Shown here: positions 1 through 6,028 of the stretch, one piece after another
How the letters are laid out: each line of letters starts with the position of its first letter
Numbering within the stretch: the stretch's first letter is position 1
From: a bacterium
Lineage (GTDB): Bacteria; Actinomycetota; Acidimicrobiia; Acidimicrobiales; CATQHL01
NCBI GenBank assembly: GCA_026713745.1
Contig: JAPONU010000290.1
Location: 1 to 12,383, forward strand
Reading direction: 5' to 3'
Length of the DNA: 12,383 nucleotides
The notes under the pieces: model-generated
Databases searched by the model: none
What the model was told of the DNA's origin: nothing
The model's input: the letters and a program-made list of their open reading frames with translations, nothing else
Made by a program: the position numbers and the translations under genes

Positions 1-1145
1 CTCGCCTCGAAGTCCTCGTAGATGGCCAACTCGTCAGCGCTGAGAGCCGAGAGTGCGGGATCGCGCAGTGGCGACGCCTGGATGCCCGGTGTGTTGTAAG
101 CGGTGAAGTCGTTGAACTTCTCGATCTCACCGCTCATGCCACGGTTCAACATGTCGTAGGCCACATCGGCGAGCCCGTGGACCGAGGACGTCAGGATCAC
201 GTCGGGGGAGAAGTGGTGGCTGTCGTAGTAGACCGGGATGACCCAGACCTGACTGTCGGCCTCCACCGCCGCGTAGATGATGCCGAACACGGCCTGGTCG
301 GTCGCGGACTGGATCACGTCCACGCCGCCGGCGATGAGTGCCTGCGCCGCCGTCATGGTGACCTCGAGGTCGAACCAGGTGTGGATGTACTCCTGGGTGA
401 ACTCTATGTCCGGGTTCACGCAGCGGGCGCCGAGGTGGAACGTCTCGAGCTGGCTGGTCAGCGCCGGGAACGGGAAGCCGCCCAGCGCGCCCACGTGGCC
501 CGTCTCTGTGATGAGCGCGGCCAGCACGCCGGTGAAGAAGTTGGCGTGGTGCTGGGCTATGTCGATGAAGCACAGGTTCTCCGGGCTGCCGTCCAGCAAC
601 TCCGGGGTGGGATCCACCGGCCCGACGCACACCTGCACATCGGGGTAGGCCTCGGCCACCTGCGCAGCCGGGTCGGCCATGGCGTCATGCGCCATGATGA
701 CCAGGTCGAAGCCTTCACTGGCGTAGGCGAGGCCCTGCTGCAGGTAGTCGTCCACCTCGTACGCGTACTCGGTCGGCTCGACGTGCAGGTTGGGCGATTC
801 TGCGATGGCCGCCAGGGCACCGTCCCACCACGCGTTCGCCCAGCTCTCGTCGTTGGAGAAGCCGGGGAAGAGGATGACGGCCCGGTAAGGCTCGGCGTCA
901 GCTGCCGGTGCGGGTGCGGGCTCGGGCGGCGGTGGTGGCGGCTCGGGCTCGGCTGCCGGTGGCGGAGCGGGCTCATCCGCCGGTGCGGGTGCGGGCTCGG
1001 GAGGCGGTGGTGGCGGCTCGGGCTCGGCGGCGGGTGGTGGTGGCTCGGGCGCCGAGGTGTCGTCGTCGTCCCCGCCGCACGCGGCGGCGATCAACGCGAC
1101 ACTCAAGAACAAGCCGAACAGCTTGGCCACGGTGCGACGGTTCAT
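1..1145 (-). CDS. BMP-family ABC transporter substrate-binding lipoprotein (C-terminus cut by window edge)
   Basis: This is the extracellular ligand-binding component of a BMP/Med-type (PnrA-like) importer, a family best known for nucleosides. The ATG at 1145 is preceded by AAGGAG with a 6-nt gap. Residues 1-22 form a lipoprotein signal peptide (MNRR, hydrophobic core, IAAA) ending at Cys23. An acidic stretch (D26-D29) and a long Pro/Glu/Ala linker (about residues 33-86) follow. The globular domain starts near residue 87 (YRAVILFPGFSNDESW) and carries family-like segments such as HHANFFTGVLAALITETGHV and LETFHLGA...NPDIEF. At least 381 residues are visible and the stop lies left of base 1. 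The gene is last of three visible minus-strand transporter genes, 143 bp after permease B, with hairpins in the gap. Family membership is confident. The ligand is inferred only. Confidence 0.9.
   Translation of the reverse strand, partial: MNRRTVAKLFGLFLSVALIAAACGGDDDDTSAPEPPPPAAEPEPPPPPPEPAPAPADEPAPPPAAEPEPPPPPPEPAPAPAADAEPYRAVILFPGFSNDESWANAWWDGALAAIAESPNLHVEPTEYAYEVDDYLQQGLAYASEGFDLVIMAHDAMADPAAQVAEAYPDVQVCVGPVDPTPELLDGSPENLCFIDIAQHHANFFTGVLAALITETGHVGALGGFPFPALTSQLETFHLGARCVNPDIEFTQEYIHTWFDLEVTMTAAQALIAGGVDVIQSATDQAVFGIIYAAVEADSQVWVIPVYYDSHHFSPDVILTSSVHGLADVAYDMLNRGMSGEIEKFNDFTAYNTPGIQASPLRDPALSALSADELAIYEDFEA
904..1053. repeat. 75-bp tandem duplication inside the Pro-rich linker of the binding protein
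   Basis: Two adjacent units of 75 bp (904-978 and 979-1053) encode the linker after the lipidated cysteine. The first 50 bases of each unit agree at 49 positions, and the remaining 25 are diverged. In protein terms AAEPEPPPPPPEPAPAPA occurs at residues 39-56 and again at 64-81. The unit is exactly 25 codons, so copy-number change keeps frame. Confidence 0.85.
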
Positions 1146-1180
1146 CTGTCTCTCCTTGGTTGGGTGTGGTTCTTGGTTAG

Positions 1181-1244
1181 GGCCGCGAGCCGCGCGCTCG
1201 GGCCGGGGTCGTTGGCGGACCTGTGCGGCGATGCACGGGTCCGC
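1181..1244 (-). promoter_or_regulatory. Two GC-rich hairpins between permease B and the binding-protein gene
   Basis: In the 143-bp gap, 1215-1244 forms a long stem: GCGGACC pairs with GGTCCGC, extended inward past one mismatch (A-C on the transcribed strand) by a further 4 bp (GTGC/GCAC), with a 6-nt loop. A second stem at 1181-1204 pairs CGAGC with GCTCG, flanked by GGCC/GGCC with one bulged base. Neither is followed by a T-run on the minus strand, so they do not look like intrinsic terminators. Stabilising or processing hairpins that raise binding-protein expression over permease expression are a known arrangement in ABC importer operons. That role here is inferred. Confidence 0.5.
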
Positions 1245-1288
1245 GCATCGTAATTCGCTCTCCCGGCGCTGCCCCAAGTCGCCGGTGG

Positions 1289-2221
1289 TCATCCCCGTGC
1301 CTCCGCAGCGGGCTCTCGCCAAGGGATTCCCACCGCGGCCGGGTAGCGCGAGCCGCGCGACACCGCCACGGCTGCCACGGTGACGAGGTAGGGGAGGGCC
1401 AGCCAGAACTGGTCGGGAACGGGATCGAAGAAGTCGATGAGGCCGGAGACGAAGTGGAGGGCCTGGCTGAGGCCGAACAGCCCGGCGACGCCCACCACCC
1501 ACAGGGGGTTCCAGCGTGCCACGACGACGACGCCGAGGGCGATGAAGCCCCGTCCCGAGGTGAATCCGGGAATGAACCGGCCGGATGTGGACATCACCAG
1601 AGCCGCGCCGCCGAGACCGGCCAGTGCGTTCCCGGCGATGACCGCCGTGTACCGCAGCCGCCACACGTCCAGGCCTGCCGACGAGGATGCGTGCGGGCGC
1701 TCACCGGCGGCACGCGCGTACAGCCCCCACCACGTCCGCCGCAGGACGTAGAAGATCACGACGGCCAGGATGAGCGAGATCCAGAACAGGAAGTTCTGCT
1801 CGTTGAGGACCTCTCGCAGCTTGGGAATCCGGCCCAGGAGCGGGACCGTCCAGGGCGACAGCGTGGGCGCCGTGTTCCCGATGATGACCTGCGCGGTCAG
1901 GATGCCCGTCACGCCCAGGGCGAAGATGTTGAACAGCAGCCCGGTAACGATCTGGTCGGTGCCGCGCCGTACGTAGAGAACCGACAGCACGATTCCCGCC
2001 GCGATGCCCGTTGCCGTGCCGGCGAGCAGGGCCAGGGGGACGTTGCCGGTGTTGACGCCCACCAGCGCGCAGATGGCCGCGCCGAACAGCATGGTGCCCT
2101 CGATGCCCACGTTCAGGACACCGGCCTGCTCGCTGATGGCCTCGCCGAGCGCTGCGAGCAGGACAGGCACCATGAGGGCCAGTCCCGAGCCGAACAGCGT
2201 GATGAGGACTACTTCTGTCAC
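1289..2221 (-). CDS. BMP-type ABC transporter permease B (YufQ-like)
   Basis: Integral membrane permease of the branched-chain/ribose-type family (BPD_transp_2), 310 residues, the usual size for the second permease of BMP importers. It is almost entirely hydrophobic helices. The hallmark LNVGIEGTMLFGA near residues 36-48 matches the family motif LNLGxEGxML found in this permease type. The GTG at 2221 lies 7 bp after the stop of permease A, with only a weak purine-rich GGGGC upstream, so translational coupling to permease A is likely. It should pair with permease A to form the membrane channel and dock an ATPase that is not present in this window. Function is confident at family level. Confidence 0.9.
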   Translation of the reverse strand: MTEVVLITLFGSGLALMVPVLLAALGEAISEQAGVLNVGIEGTMLFGAAICALVGVNTGNVPLALLAGTATGIAAGIVLSVLYVRRGTDQIVTGLLFNIFALGVTGILTAQVIIGNTAPTLSPWTVPLLGRIPKLREVLNEQNFLFWISLILAVVIFYVLRRTWWGLYARAAGERPHASSSAGLDVWRLRYTAVIAGNALAGLGGAALVMSTSGRFIPGFTSGRGFIALGVVVVARWNPLWVVGVAGLFGLSQALHFVSGLIDFFDPVPDQFWLALPYLVTVAAVAVSRGSRYPAAVGIPWREPAAEARG

Positions 2222-2228
2222 GTTGCCC

Positions 2229-3350
2229 CTAGTGCTGCGCGTAGCGGAACTTGATGGCCCCGGTGACCATCAACATGATGACGAACGTGGCGATGAGCAC
2301 CTCGCCGAAGGAGGAGGAGATGCCCGCGGCGGCCTGAAGGCTGTTGCTCCCCACGCGAAGCGTCGAGAAGATGAACGCCGCCGGCAGGACGGCCATCGGA
2401 TTCAGCCGGGCAAGCAGCGCCACGGCGATGCCGACGTAGCCGTAGTTGGAGATCCACAGGTCCAGGGCCAGGTCGTGGTGGATGCCTCCCACCGTGACGG
2501 CGCCGGCCAGACCGCCCGCCGCGCCGGCGGTGGCGAATGACGACACGGTGACCAGGCGGGTGCGCACGCCGGCCAGGCGGGCGGCCCGCGGGTTGGCGCC
2601 GATGGAGCGAATGGAGAAACCGAGGGAGGTGCGGGTGATGAGGAGCCACGCGGCCACCGCCGTGGCGAGGGCGACGAAGACACTGACGTCCACCTTGGCC
2701 GAGGCCCAGAAGTCGGGGAACCGGGCGTTGTCGTGGATCTCCCGGCTTTGCAACTGCGCGTAGATCTCCGGCCACGCCACGGTTACGACGTAGTTCGCTG
2801 CGAAGAACGCCAGGAAGTTCAGCATCAGCGAGGTGACGATCTCGTTGATGCCGAAGTAGGCCTTCAGCAGGCCCGGTACCGAGCCCCAGACAGCGCCTCC
2901 GGACGCTGCGCCGGCGATGAGGATGAGCACGAAGAGTCCGTGCGAGGTGCCCTCGGGGAGCATGATCCCGAGTGTCACCGCCACGACCGCGCCGGCGAAC
3001 ATCTGGCCCTCGCCGCCGATATTCCACAGCCGCGCCGTGAACGGGATGGCCGCGGCCAGCCCGGTCAGCGTCAGGATGGCGGCGGTCATGATCGTCTGGC
3101 CCAGGAAGATCTCCTGGCCCAGCGAGTTGCTGATGATCGTCCTGGCGACCGTCCAGGGATTGCCGCCGAAGGCGACGACGATGATTGCCATGACAGCCAT
3201 GGTCAGCAGGATCGAGCCGACGATGTCGCCGTGGCGAATGGCGCCAACCAGGTTCAGGCGCGCCAGACCCCGAGCCCCCGCCCCGTTCCCGGCGGTGTCG
3301 CTGCTCACGTTCGTACCGGCGGCGCTGCCGCCGCCGTTCCCCTCGCTCAC
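2229..3350 (-). CDS. BMP-type ABC transporter permease A (YufP-like)
   Basis: First gene of the minus-strand importer operon and partner of permease B. The chosen GTG at 3350 has GGGGAG about 6 nt upstream and gives 373 residues. An upstream in-frame TTG at 3386 would add 12 residues but has no ribosome site. After a hydrophilic Gly/Ser/Asn-rich N-terminus (about 35 residues), a hydrophobic segment (GSILLTMAVMAIIVVAF) begins the membrane domain. A polar loop follows, then the family motif WNIGGEGQMFAG around residues 109-120, and further helices to the end (FVIMLMVTGAIKFRY). The motif NIGxEGQ is typical of the first permease of BMP importers. The promoter region shared with the divergent regulator lies immediately upstream. 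Confidence 0.9.
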   Translation of the reverse strand: MSEGNGGGSAAGTNVSSDTAGNGAGARGLARLNLVGAIRHGDIVGSILLTMAVMAIIVVAFGGNPWTVARTIISNSLGQEIFLGQTIMTAAILTLTGLAAAIPFTARLWNIGGEGQMFAGAVVAVTLGIMLPEGTSHGLFVLILIAGAASGGAVWGSVPGLLKAYFGINEIVTSLMLNFLAFFAANYVVTVAWPEIYAQLQSREIHDNARFPDFWASAKVDVSVFVALATAVAAWLLITRTSLGFSIRSIGANPRAARLAGVRTRLVTVSSFATAGAAGGLAGAVTVGGIHHDLALDLWISNYGYVGIAVALLARLNPMAVLPAAFIFSTLRVGSNSLQAAAGISSSFGEVLIATFVIMLMVTGAIKFRYAQH

Positions 3351-3393
3351 CCAGTCTCCCCGGCCTCGGCGCCAAGCCGTTGCCAACGATGTG

Positions 3394-3426
3394 ACGATAG
3401 TCGTTTTTCGCGATGCGGTTTTTCAA
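3394..3426 (-). promoter_or_regulatory. Candidate promoter of the transporter operon
   Basis: On the minus strand TTGAAA (3426-3421) resembles a -35 box, and GACTAT (3402-3397) lies 18 bp downstream as a possible -10. An alternative -10, TATCGT, spans 3399-3394. Either would give a leader of about 35-45 nt to the GTG at 3350. This is the least GC-rich part of the divergent region. The call rests on motif matching alone. Confidence 0.35.
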
Positions 3427-3497
3427 TCGCGTGCGTTGCTGTTTCAGCAATATCGAAACCGCGCGCAACCGGCGCAAGCGAGCATGGGCCGGTTGCG
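3409..3497. promoter_or_regulatory. Cluster of inverted repeats, probable operator region
   Basis: Four perfect inverted repeats crowd this stretch: CGCGAT/ATCGCG (3409-3414, 3426-3431), GCGGTTT/AAACCGC (3415-3421, 3456-3462), TTGCTG-TTT-CAGCAA (3436-3450), and CGCAACCGGC/GCCGGTTGCG (3464-3473, 3488-3497). They lie between the divergent transporter and regulator genes, and the compact 15-bp palindrome sits just upstream of the proposed -35 of the transporter promoter. Binding by the adjacent XRE-cupin regulator is the natural inference but is unproven. Confidence 0.5.
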
Positions 3498-3535
3498 GTG
3501 GGCTGGTTCGAGCGGCCGCCTCTGCCGTGGCGCGG

Positions 3536-3551
3536 TACCATCGGCCCCGTG
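3536..3551 (+). promoter_or_regulatory. Possible -10 box placing transcription start at the regulator's GTG (leaderless mRNA)
   Basis: TACCAT at 3536-3541 fits the TAnnnT -10 pattern and ends 7 bp before the GTG at 3549, and no ribosome-binding sequence precedes that GTG. This is the geometry of leaderless transcripts, common in actinobacteria. No convincing -35 is seen. Confidence 0.3.
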
Positions 3552-4232
3552 ACGATTGAGCCGGTCGACGGATCGGTTGCCGACGTGGCCGACCGTACCG
3601 AGCCGGTACCGTCGCCGCGGGGGACGGTGCTGACCACTGAGGAGCACCTCGCCGAGTTGGGAGGTCGGATCCGGGCCTTGCGGGCGGAGCAGGGGTTGAC
3701 CCTGCAGATGATCGCCGAGCGCACCGGGCTCAGCTCGTCGATGGTCTCGATGGTCGAGCGGGGGCGGACATCGCCGTCGATCGGCACGCTGATAGCCATT
3801 TCCTCGGCTCTGGGCGTACACATGGCCGATCTCTTCGAGTTGGACGTGGACGGGCCGCGCGACGTGGTGCGGCGTGCCGCCGATCACCAGATTGTGGAGA
3901 CGGCGAACGGCGTGCTGCGACGTCTCGTGCAGGTTGACCCGCGACGCGGCATCGAGTTGGTGGTGAACGAGTACGAGCCGGGAACCGCAAGCGCCGTGCA
4001 GGTCACCCACCATGGCGGTTACGAGTACGGATTCGTGCTCGAGGGCACGCTGACCGTGGAATTGCAGGGCGCGGCGCACCGACTGGAGCCGGGCGACTCC
4101 ATCGCCTTCGAGTCGACCCGCCCGCACCGGATCGTGAATGAGAGCCGCAGGCGCGCACGCGCAGTGTGGGTCAACCTGTCCCAGCGGTTCCAGCAGGTCG
4201 ACGCAACCGGGGACGGCAATCGGGGCGATTGA
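3549..4232 (+). CDS. XRE-family HTH regulator with C-terminal cupin sensor domain
   Basis: A 227-residue DNA-binding regulator. An unstructured N-terminus (about 1-35) precedes an HTH_3-type domain at 38-96 (LGGRIRALRAEQGLTL, then GLSSSMVSMVERGRTSPSIGTL with the recognition helix, ending ADLF). The C-terminal cupin_2 domain spans roughly 139-210 (VTHHGGYEYGFVLEG, then LEPGDSIAFESTRPHRI). This two-domain family commonly controls neighbouring catabolic or transport genes, with the cupin as ligand sensor. The gene is divergent from the transporter operon and sits upstream of the catabolic genes. The start is uncertain: GTG 3549 fits a leaderless mRNA, while GTG 3627 (residue 27) has a purine run very close to it and would still keep the whole HTH. 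Family call is firm. Target and ligand are inferred. Confidence 0.9.
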   Translation: MTIEPVDGSVADVADRTEPVPSPRGTVLTTEEHLAELGGRIRALRAEQGLTLQMIAERTGLSSSMVSMVERGRTSPSIGTLIAISSALGVHMADLFELDVDGPRDVVRRAADHQIVETANGVLRRLVQVDPRRGIELVVNEYEPGTASAVQVTHHGGYEYGFVLEGTLTVELQGAAHRLEPGDSIAFESTRPHRIVNESRRRARAVWVNLSQRFQQVDATGDGNRGD

Positions 4233-4319
4233 ACGGCACAGGGGGCGATTTCGGGCGACCGTGGCACGTGAACCCAGCCGAGACGCACCACAGACAATCC
4301 AGCAAACCGGGAGGACGCC

Positions 4320-5072
4320 ATGAGCGGGACACTTGTCGGCAGGACGGCGTTAGTGACGGGAGGTAACCGGGGCCTCGGACGGGCCATGGCCCTGGCGATG
4401 GCGGAGGCGGGCGCCGACATCGTCATCTGGGGTCGTGACAGCGATGCCCTGGAGCGCACATCCGCCGAGGTGCGGGCCACCGGGCGCGCCTGTCTCGCCC
4501 AGGCGGTCGATGTGACCGACTCGGCGCAGGTGAACGCGGCCACCGGGGAGGCGTGGTCGCAGTCCGATGGTGTGGACGTGGCTTTCAACTCCGCCGGCGT
4601 GCTGCTCCTGCAGGCGGCGACCGACACCACCGATGCGGACTGGGATGCGGTGATCGGCGCCAACCTCACGGGCGTCTTCAACTGCTGCCGCGCCTTCGGC
4701 GAGCGCATGGTGGCGCAGGGTCACGGCAAGATCGTCAACGTCGCTTCGAACTTCGGCCTGCACGGTGGCGCCAACTGGGCGGCCTATTCGGCCGGCAAGG
4801 CCGGCGTCATCGGACTGTCCAAGAGCCTTGCCTGGGAGTGGGCGCCGGCGGTGACGGTCAACGTGATCGCGCCGGGTGCCTTCTACACCGACATGAACAG
4901 CCACCTGCTCGACGTTCCCGAGATCATGGCTGCCGTCGCGGGAAACACGCCCCTGGGTCGGGTCGGCGACCCGCCCGAACTCGGGCCGCTGGCCGTGATG
5001 CTGGCGGGGTCGGGGTCGGACTTCATGACTGGCTCGGTGATCAGCGTCGACGGCGGCGTGATCAAACCCTGA
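4320..5072 (+). CDS. Short-chain dehydrogenase/reductase (classical SDR)
   Basis: A 250-residue NAD(P)-dependent oxidoreductase of standard SDR length. The Rossmann motif TGGNRGLG is at 13-20, NSAG at 90-93, and the catalytic tetrad Asn115, Ser143, Tyr156, Lys160 (YSAGK) is complete. The C-terminal segment (SGSDFMTGSVISVDGG) is typical of the FabG-like branch. The ATG at 4320 has GGGAGG 6-7 nt upstream. It lies 87 bp after the regulator and in the same direction, so the two could be co-transcribed. It probably oxidises an alcohol or reduces a ketone intermediate of the pathway encoded here. The substrate cannot be told from sequence. The residue after strand 2 (Gly-Arg at 38-39) hints at NADP preference, weakly. 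Confidence 0.93.
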   Translation: MSGTLVGRTALVTGGNRGLGRAMALAMAEAGADIVIWGRDSDALERTSAEVRATGRACLAQAVDVTDSAQVNAATGEAWSQSDGVDVAFNSAGVLLLQAATDTTDADWDAVIGANLTGVFNCCRAFGERMVAQGHGKIVNVASNFGLHGGANWAAYSAGKAGVIGLSKSLAWEWAPAVTVNVIAPGAFYTDMNSHLLDVPEIMAAVAGNTPLGRVGDPPELGPLAVMLAGSGSDFMTGSVISVDGGVIKP

Positions 5073-5100
5073 GGCCTCGTACGGCTGGAACCGCCCGAGG

Positions 5101-5128
5101 CTGGATTCCGGCCTTCGCCGGAATGACG
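5101..5128. repeat. Dispersed-type palindromic repeat (ATTCCGGC-CTTC-GCCGGAAT)
   Basis: A perfect 8-bp inverted repeat (5105-5112 and 5117-5124) with a 4-base loop, within CTGG...GACGG flanks, 28 bp after the dehydrogenase stop. The pattern CTGGATTCC-N-GGAATGACGG matches a palindrome scattered through many unrelated bacterial genomes, often visible as the spurious peptide HSGEGRNP when translated. There is no T-run after it, so terminator function is uncertain. I see only one copy in this window. Confidence 0.65.
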
Positions 5129-5196
5129 GTTCATGAGGTGCGCCGTGCGGCCGGGTGGAGGACTCCGCCTGCGGTGACCCGTTCGTTACAGTACGG

Positions 5197-5221
5197 TTCA
5201 AGTGGTTACACGGCTCTTGAA
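5197..5221. promoter_or_regulatory. Inverted repeat upstream of the cupin pair (possible operator)
   Basis: TTCAAG (5197-5202) and CTTGAA (5216-5221) are perfect inverted arms 13 bp apart, centred 37 bp before the first cupin ATG, in the 173-bp gap where a promoter for the downstream catabolic genes would be expected. I see no clear -35/-10 pair. The arms do not match those of the 3409-3497 cluster. Confidence 0.3.
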
Positions 5222-5245
5222 GTTGTCGGGATCGGAGAGTGCCAG

Positions 5246-5626
5246 ATGAGCGAGGACCGGGTGCAGGTCGTGCGGGGTAGCGGAGCGGCCGTTCCCCTCC
5301 CGCTGGTTGCCTCCGGTGGCGAGGCCCTGGCAGTCGTCTGGCCGGGAGTGGGGTCGCAACACCGCTCGCTGCACCGCCTCCTTCTGGACCCAAGCGGGCA
5401 CACCGTCGATCTGCAGCACCCGTCGGAGTCCGTCTATTACGTGCGCTCGGGCACCGCGACGGTCACCGACGGCGACAGCGGGGAGCAGCACCCCCTCGTG
5501 GAGGGCTCGATGGTGCATGTGGATCCGTCCACGGCGCACCGCTTCGAGGCCGGCGAGGCGGGAGCGGAAATCGTGGGCGGCCCGTGCCCGCCCGACCCCT
5601 CCATCTACGAGTCACAGGAGGTCTGA
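5246..5626 (+). CDS. Small single-domain cupin protein 1 (metal site degenerate)
   Basis: A 126-residue cupin_2 protein. The ATG at 5246 follows GGAGAG with 6 nt spacing. The cupin core runs about 40-103. The first motif reads DLQHPSESVYYVRSG (55-69): only His58 remains of the usual HxH...E set, the first His position being Leu56 and the Glu position Ser62. The second motif retains His98 (PSTAHRF). WPGVG (32-36) and GGPCPPD (111-117) recur in the next gene, so the two are likely paralogues. It may be a structural or ligand-binding partner rather than an enzyme. The stop is 2 bp before the next start, so the pair is surely co-translated. Exact role unknown. Confidence 0.82.
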   Translation: MSEDRVQVVRGSGAAVPLPLVASGGEALAVVWPGVGSQHRSLHRLLLDPSGHTVDLQHPSESVYYVRSGTATVTDGDSGEQHPLVEGSMVHVDPSTAHRFEAGEAGAEIVGGPCPPDPSIYESQEV

Positions 5627-5628
5627 CA

Positions 5629-6003
5629 GTGGCAGTGAGAGTATTCCATCGCGACGAGCCCGATCTGATGATGCCGATCATTTCCTCCGATGCCAGGTTG
5701 ATCGTGTGGCCCGGCGTCGGCGCCGAGGTGGCGAACATGAACTACGTCGTGCTCGAGCCCGGCGAGCAGAACGTCCCGCACATCCACAGCGAGTCCGAGG
5801 ACACGATCTTCATCATCGAGGGGAAGGGGTCGGTGCAGGACCTCACCAACGGTACGCGCCTGGAGTTCGAGGCCGGCGATGCCGTACACGTCCCGGCGGG
5901 CGTGGAGCACGCGGTCTGCGCCGACCGTGACAGCCGCATCGTCAGCGTGGGCGGGCCGTGCCCGCCGGACCGTCACCTGCTTCGGCTGCTCGGCGTGGAG
6001 TGA
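5629..6003 (+). CDS. Small single-domain cupin protein 2 (metal site intact)
   Basis: A 124-residue cupin_2 protein. The GTG at 5629 is preceded by a full AGGAGG (5616-5621) at 7 nt, which decides the start. An in-frame ATG at 5584 lies inside the previous gene and is rejected. The first motif PHIHSESED (50-58) supplies His51, His53 and Glu57 (or Asp58), and the second motif PAGVEH supplies His94, so a mononuclear metal site looks complete. It shares VWPGVG (26-31) and VGGPCPPD (107-114) with cupin 1. Small cupins of this kind can be isomerases, dioxygenases, aminohydrolases or binding proteins. The context (Mo-hydroxylase, amidohydrolase) favours a catabolic enzyme, but the reaction is not predictable. 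Confidence 0.85.
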   Translation: MAVRVFHRDEPDLMMPIISSDARLIVWPGVGAEVANMNYVVLEPGEQNVPHIHSESEDTIFIIEGKGSVQDLTNGTRLEFEAGDAVHVPAGVEHAVCADRDSRIVSVGGPCPPDRHLLRLLGVE

Positions 6004-6028
6004 GCCGGCACCGTCGCACTCCGGACCG

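Noticed and set aside
177..1253. Long plus-strand ORF (358 codons) over the binding-protein gene
   Set aside because: It is antisense to a clear lipoprotein with signal peptide and ribosome site. Its translation is low-complexity Gly/Arg/Trp from the Pro-rich linker and matches no family.
1223..2254. Long plus-strand ORF (343 codons) opposite permease B
   Set aside because: The product is polar and rich in Asp/Gln/His/Arg, typical of the reverse complement of a GC-rich membrane protein. The minus-strand frame has the family motif.
2218..3477. Minus-strand 419-codon ORF in another frame over permease A
   Set aside because: Arg/His/Gly-rich shadow. The overlapping frame encodes a membrane protein with the NIGGEGQ motif and a ribosome site.
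2733..3548. Upstream extension of the XRE-cupin reading frame
   Set aside because: The frame is open by chance over permease A. The extension is low-complexity, lacks a ribosome site, and would overlap the divergent gene by more than 600 bp.
5105..5124. Rho-independent terminator after the dehydrogenase
   Set aside because: The stem is good, but no T-run follows on either strand and the sequence fits a dispersed repeat better.
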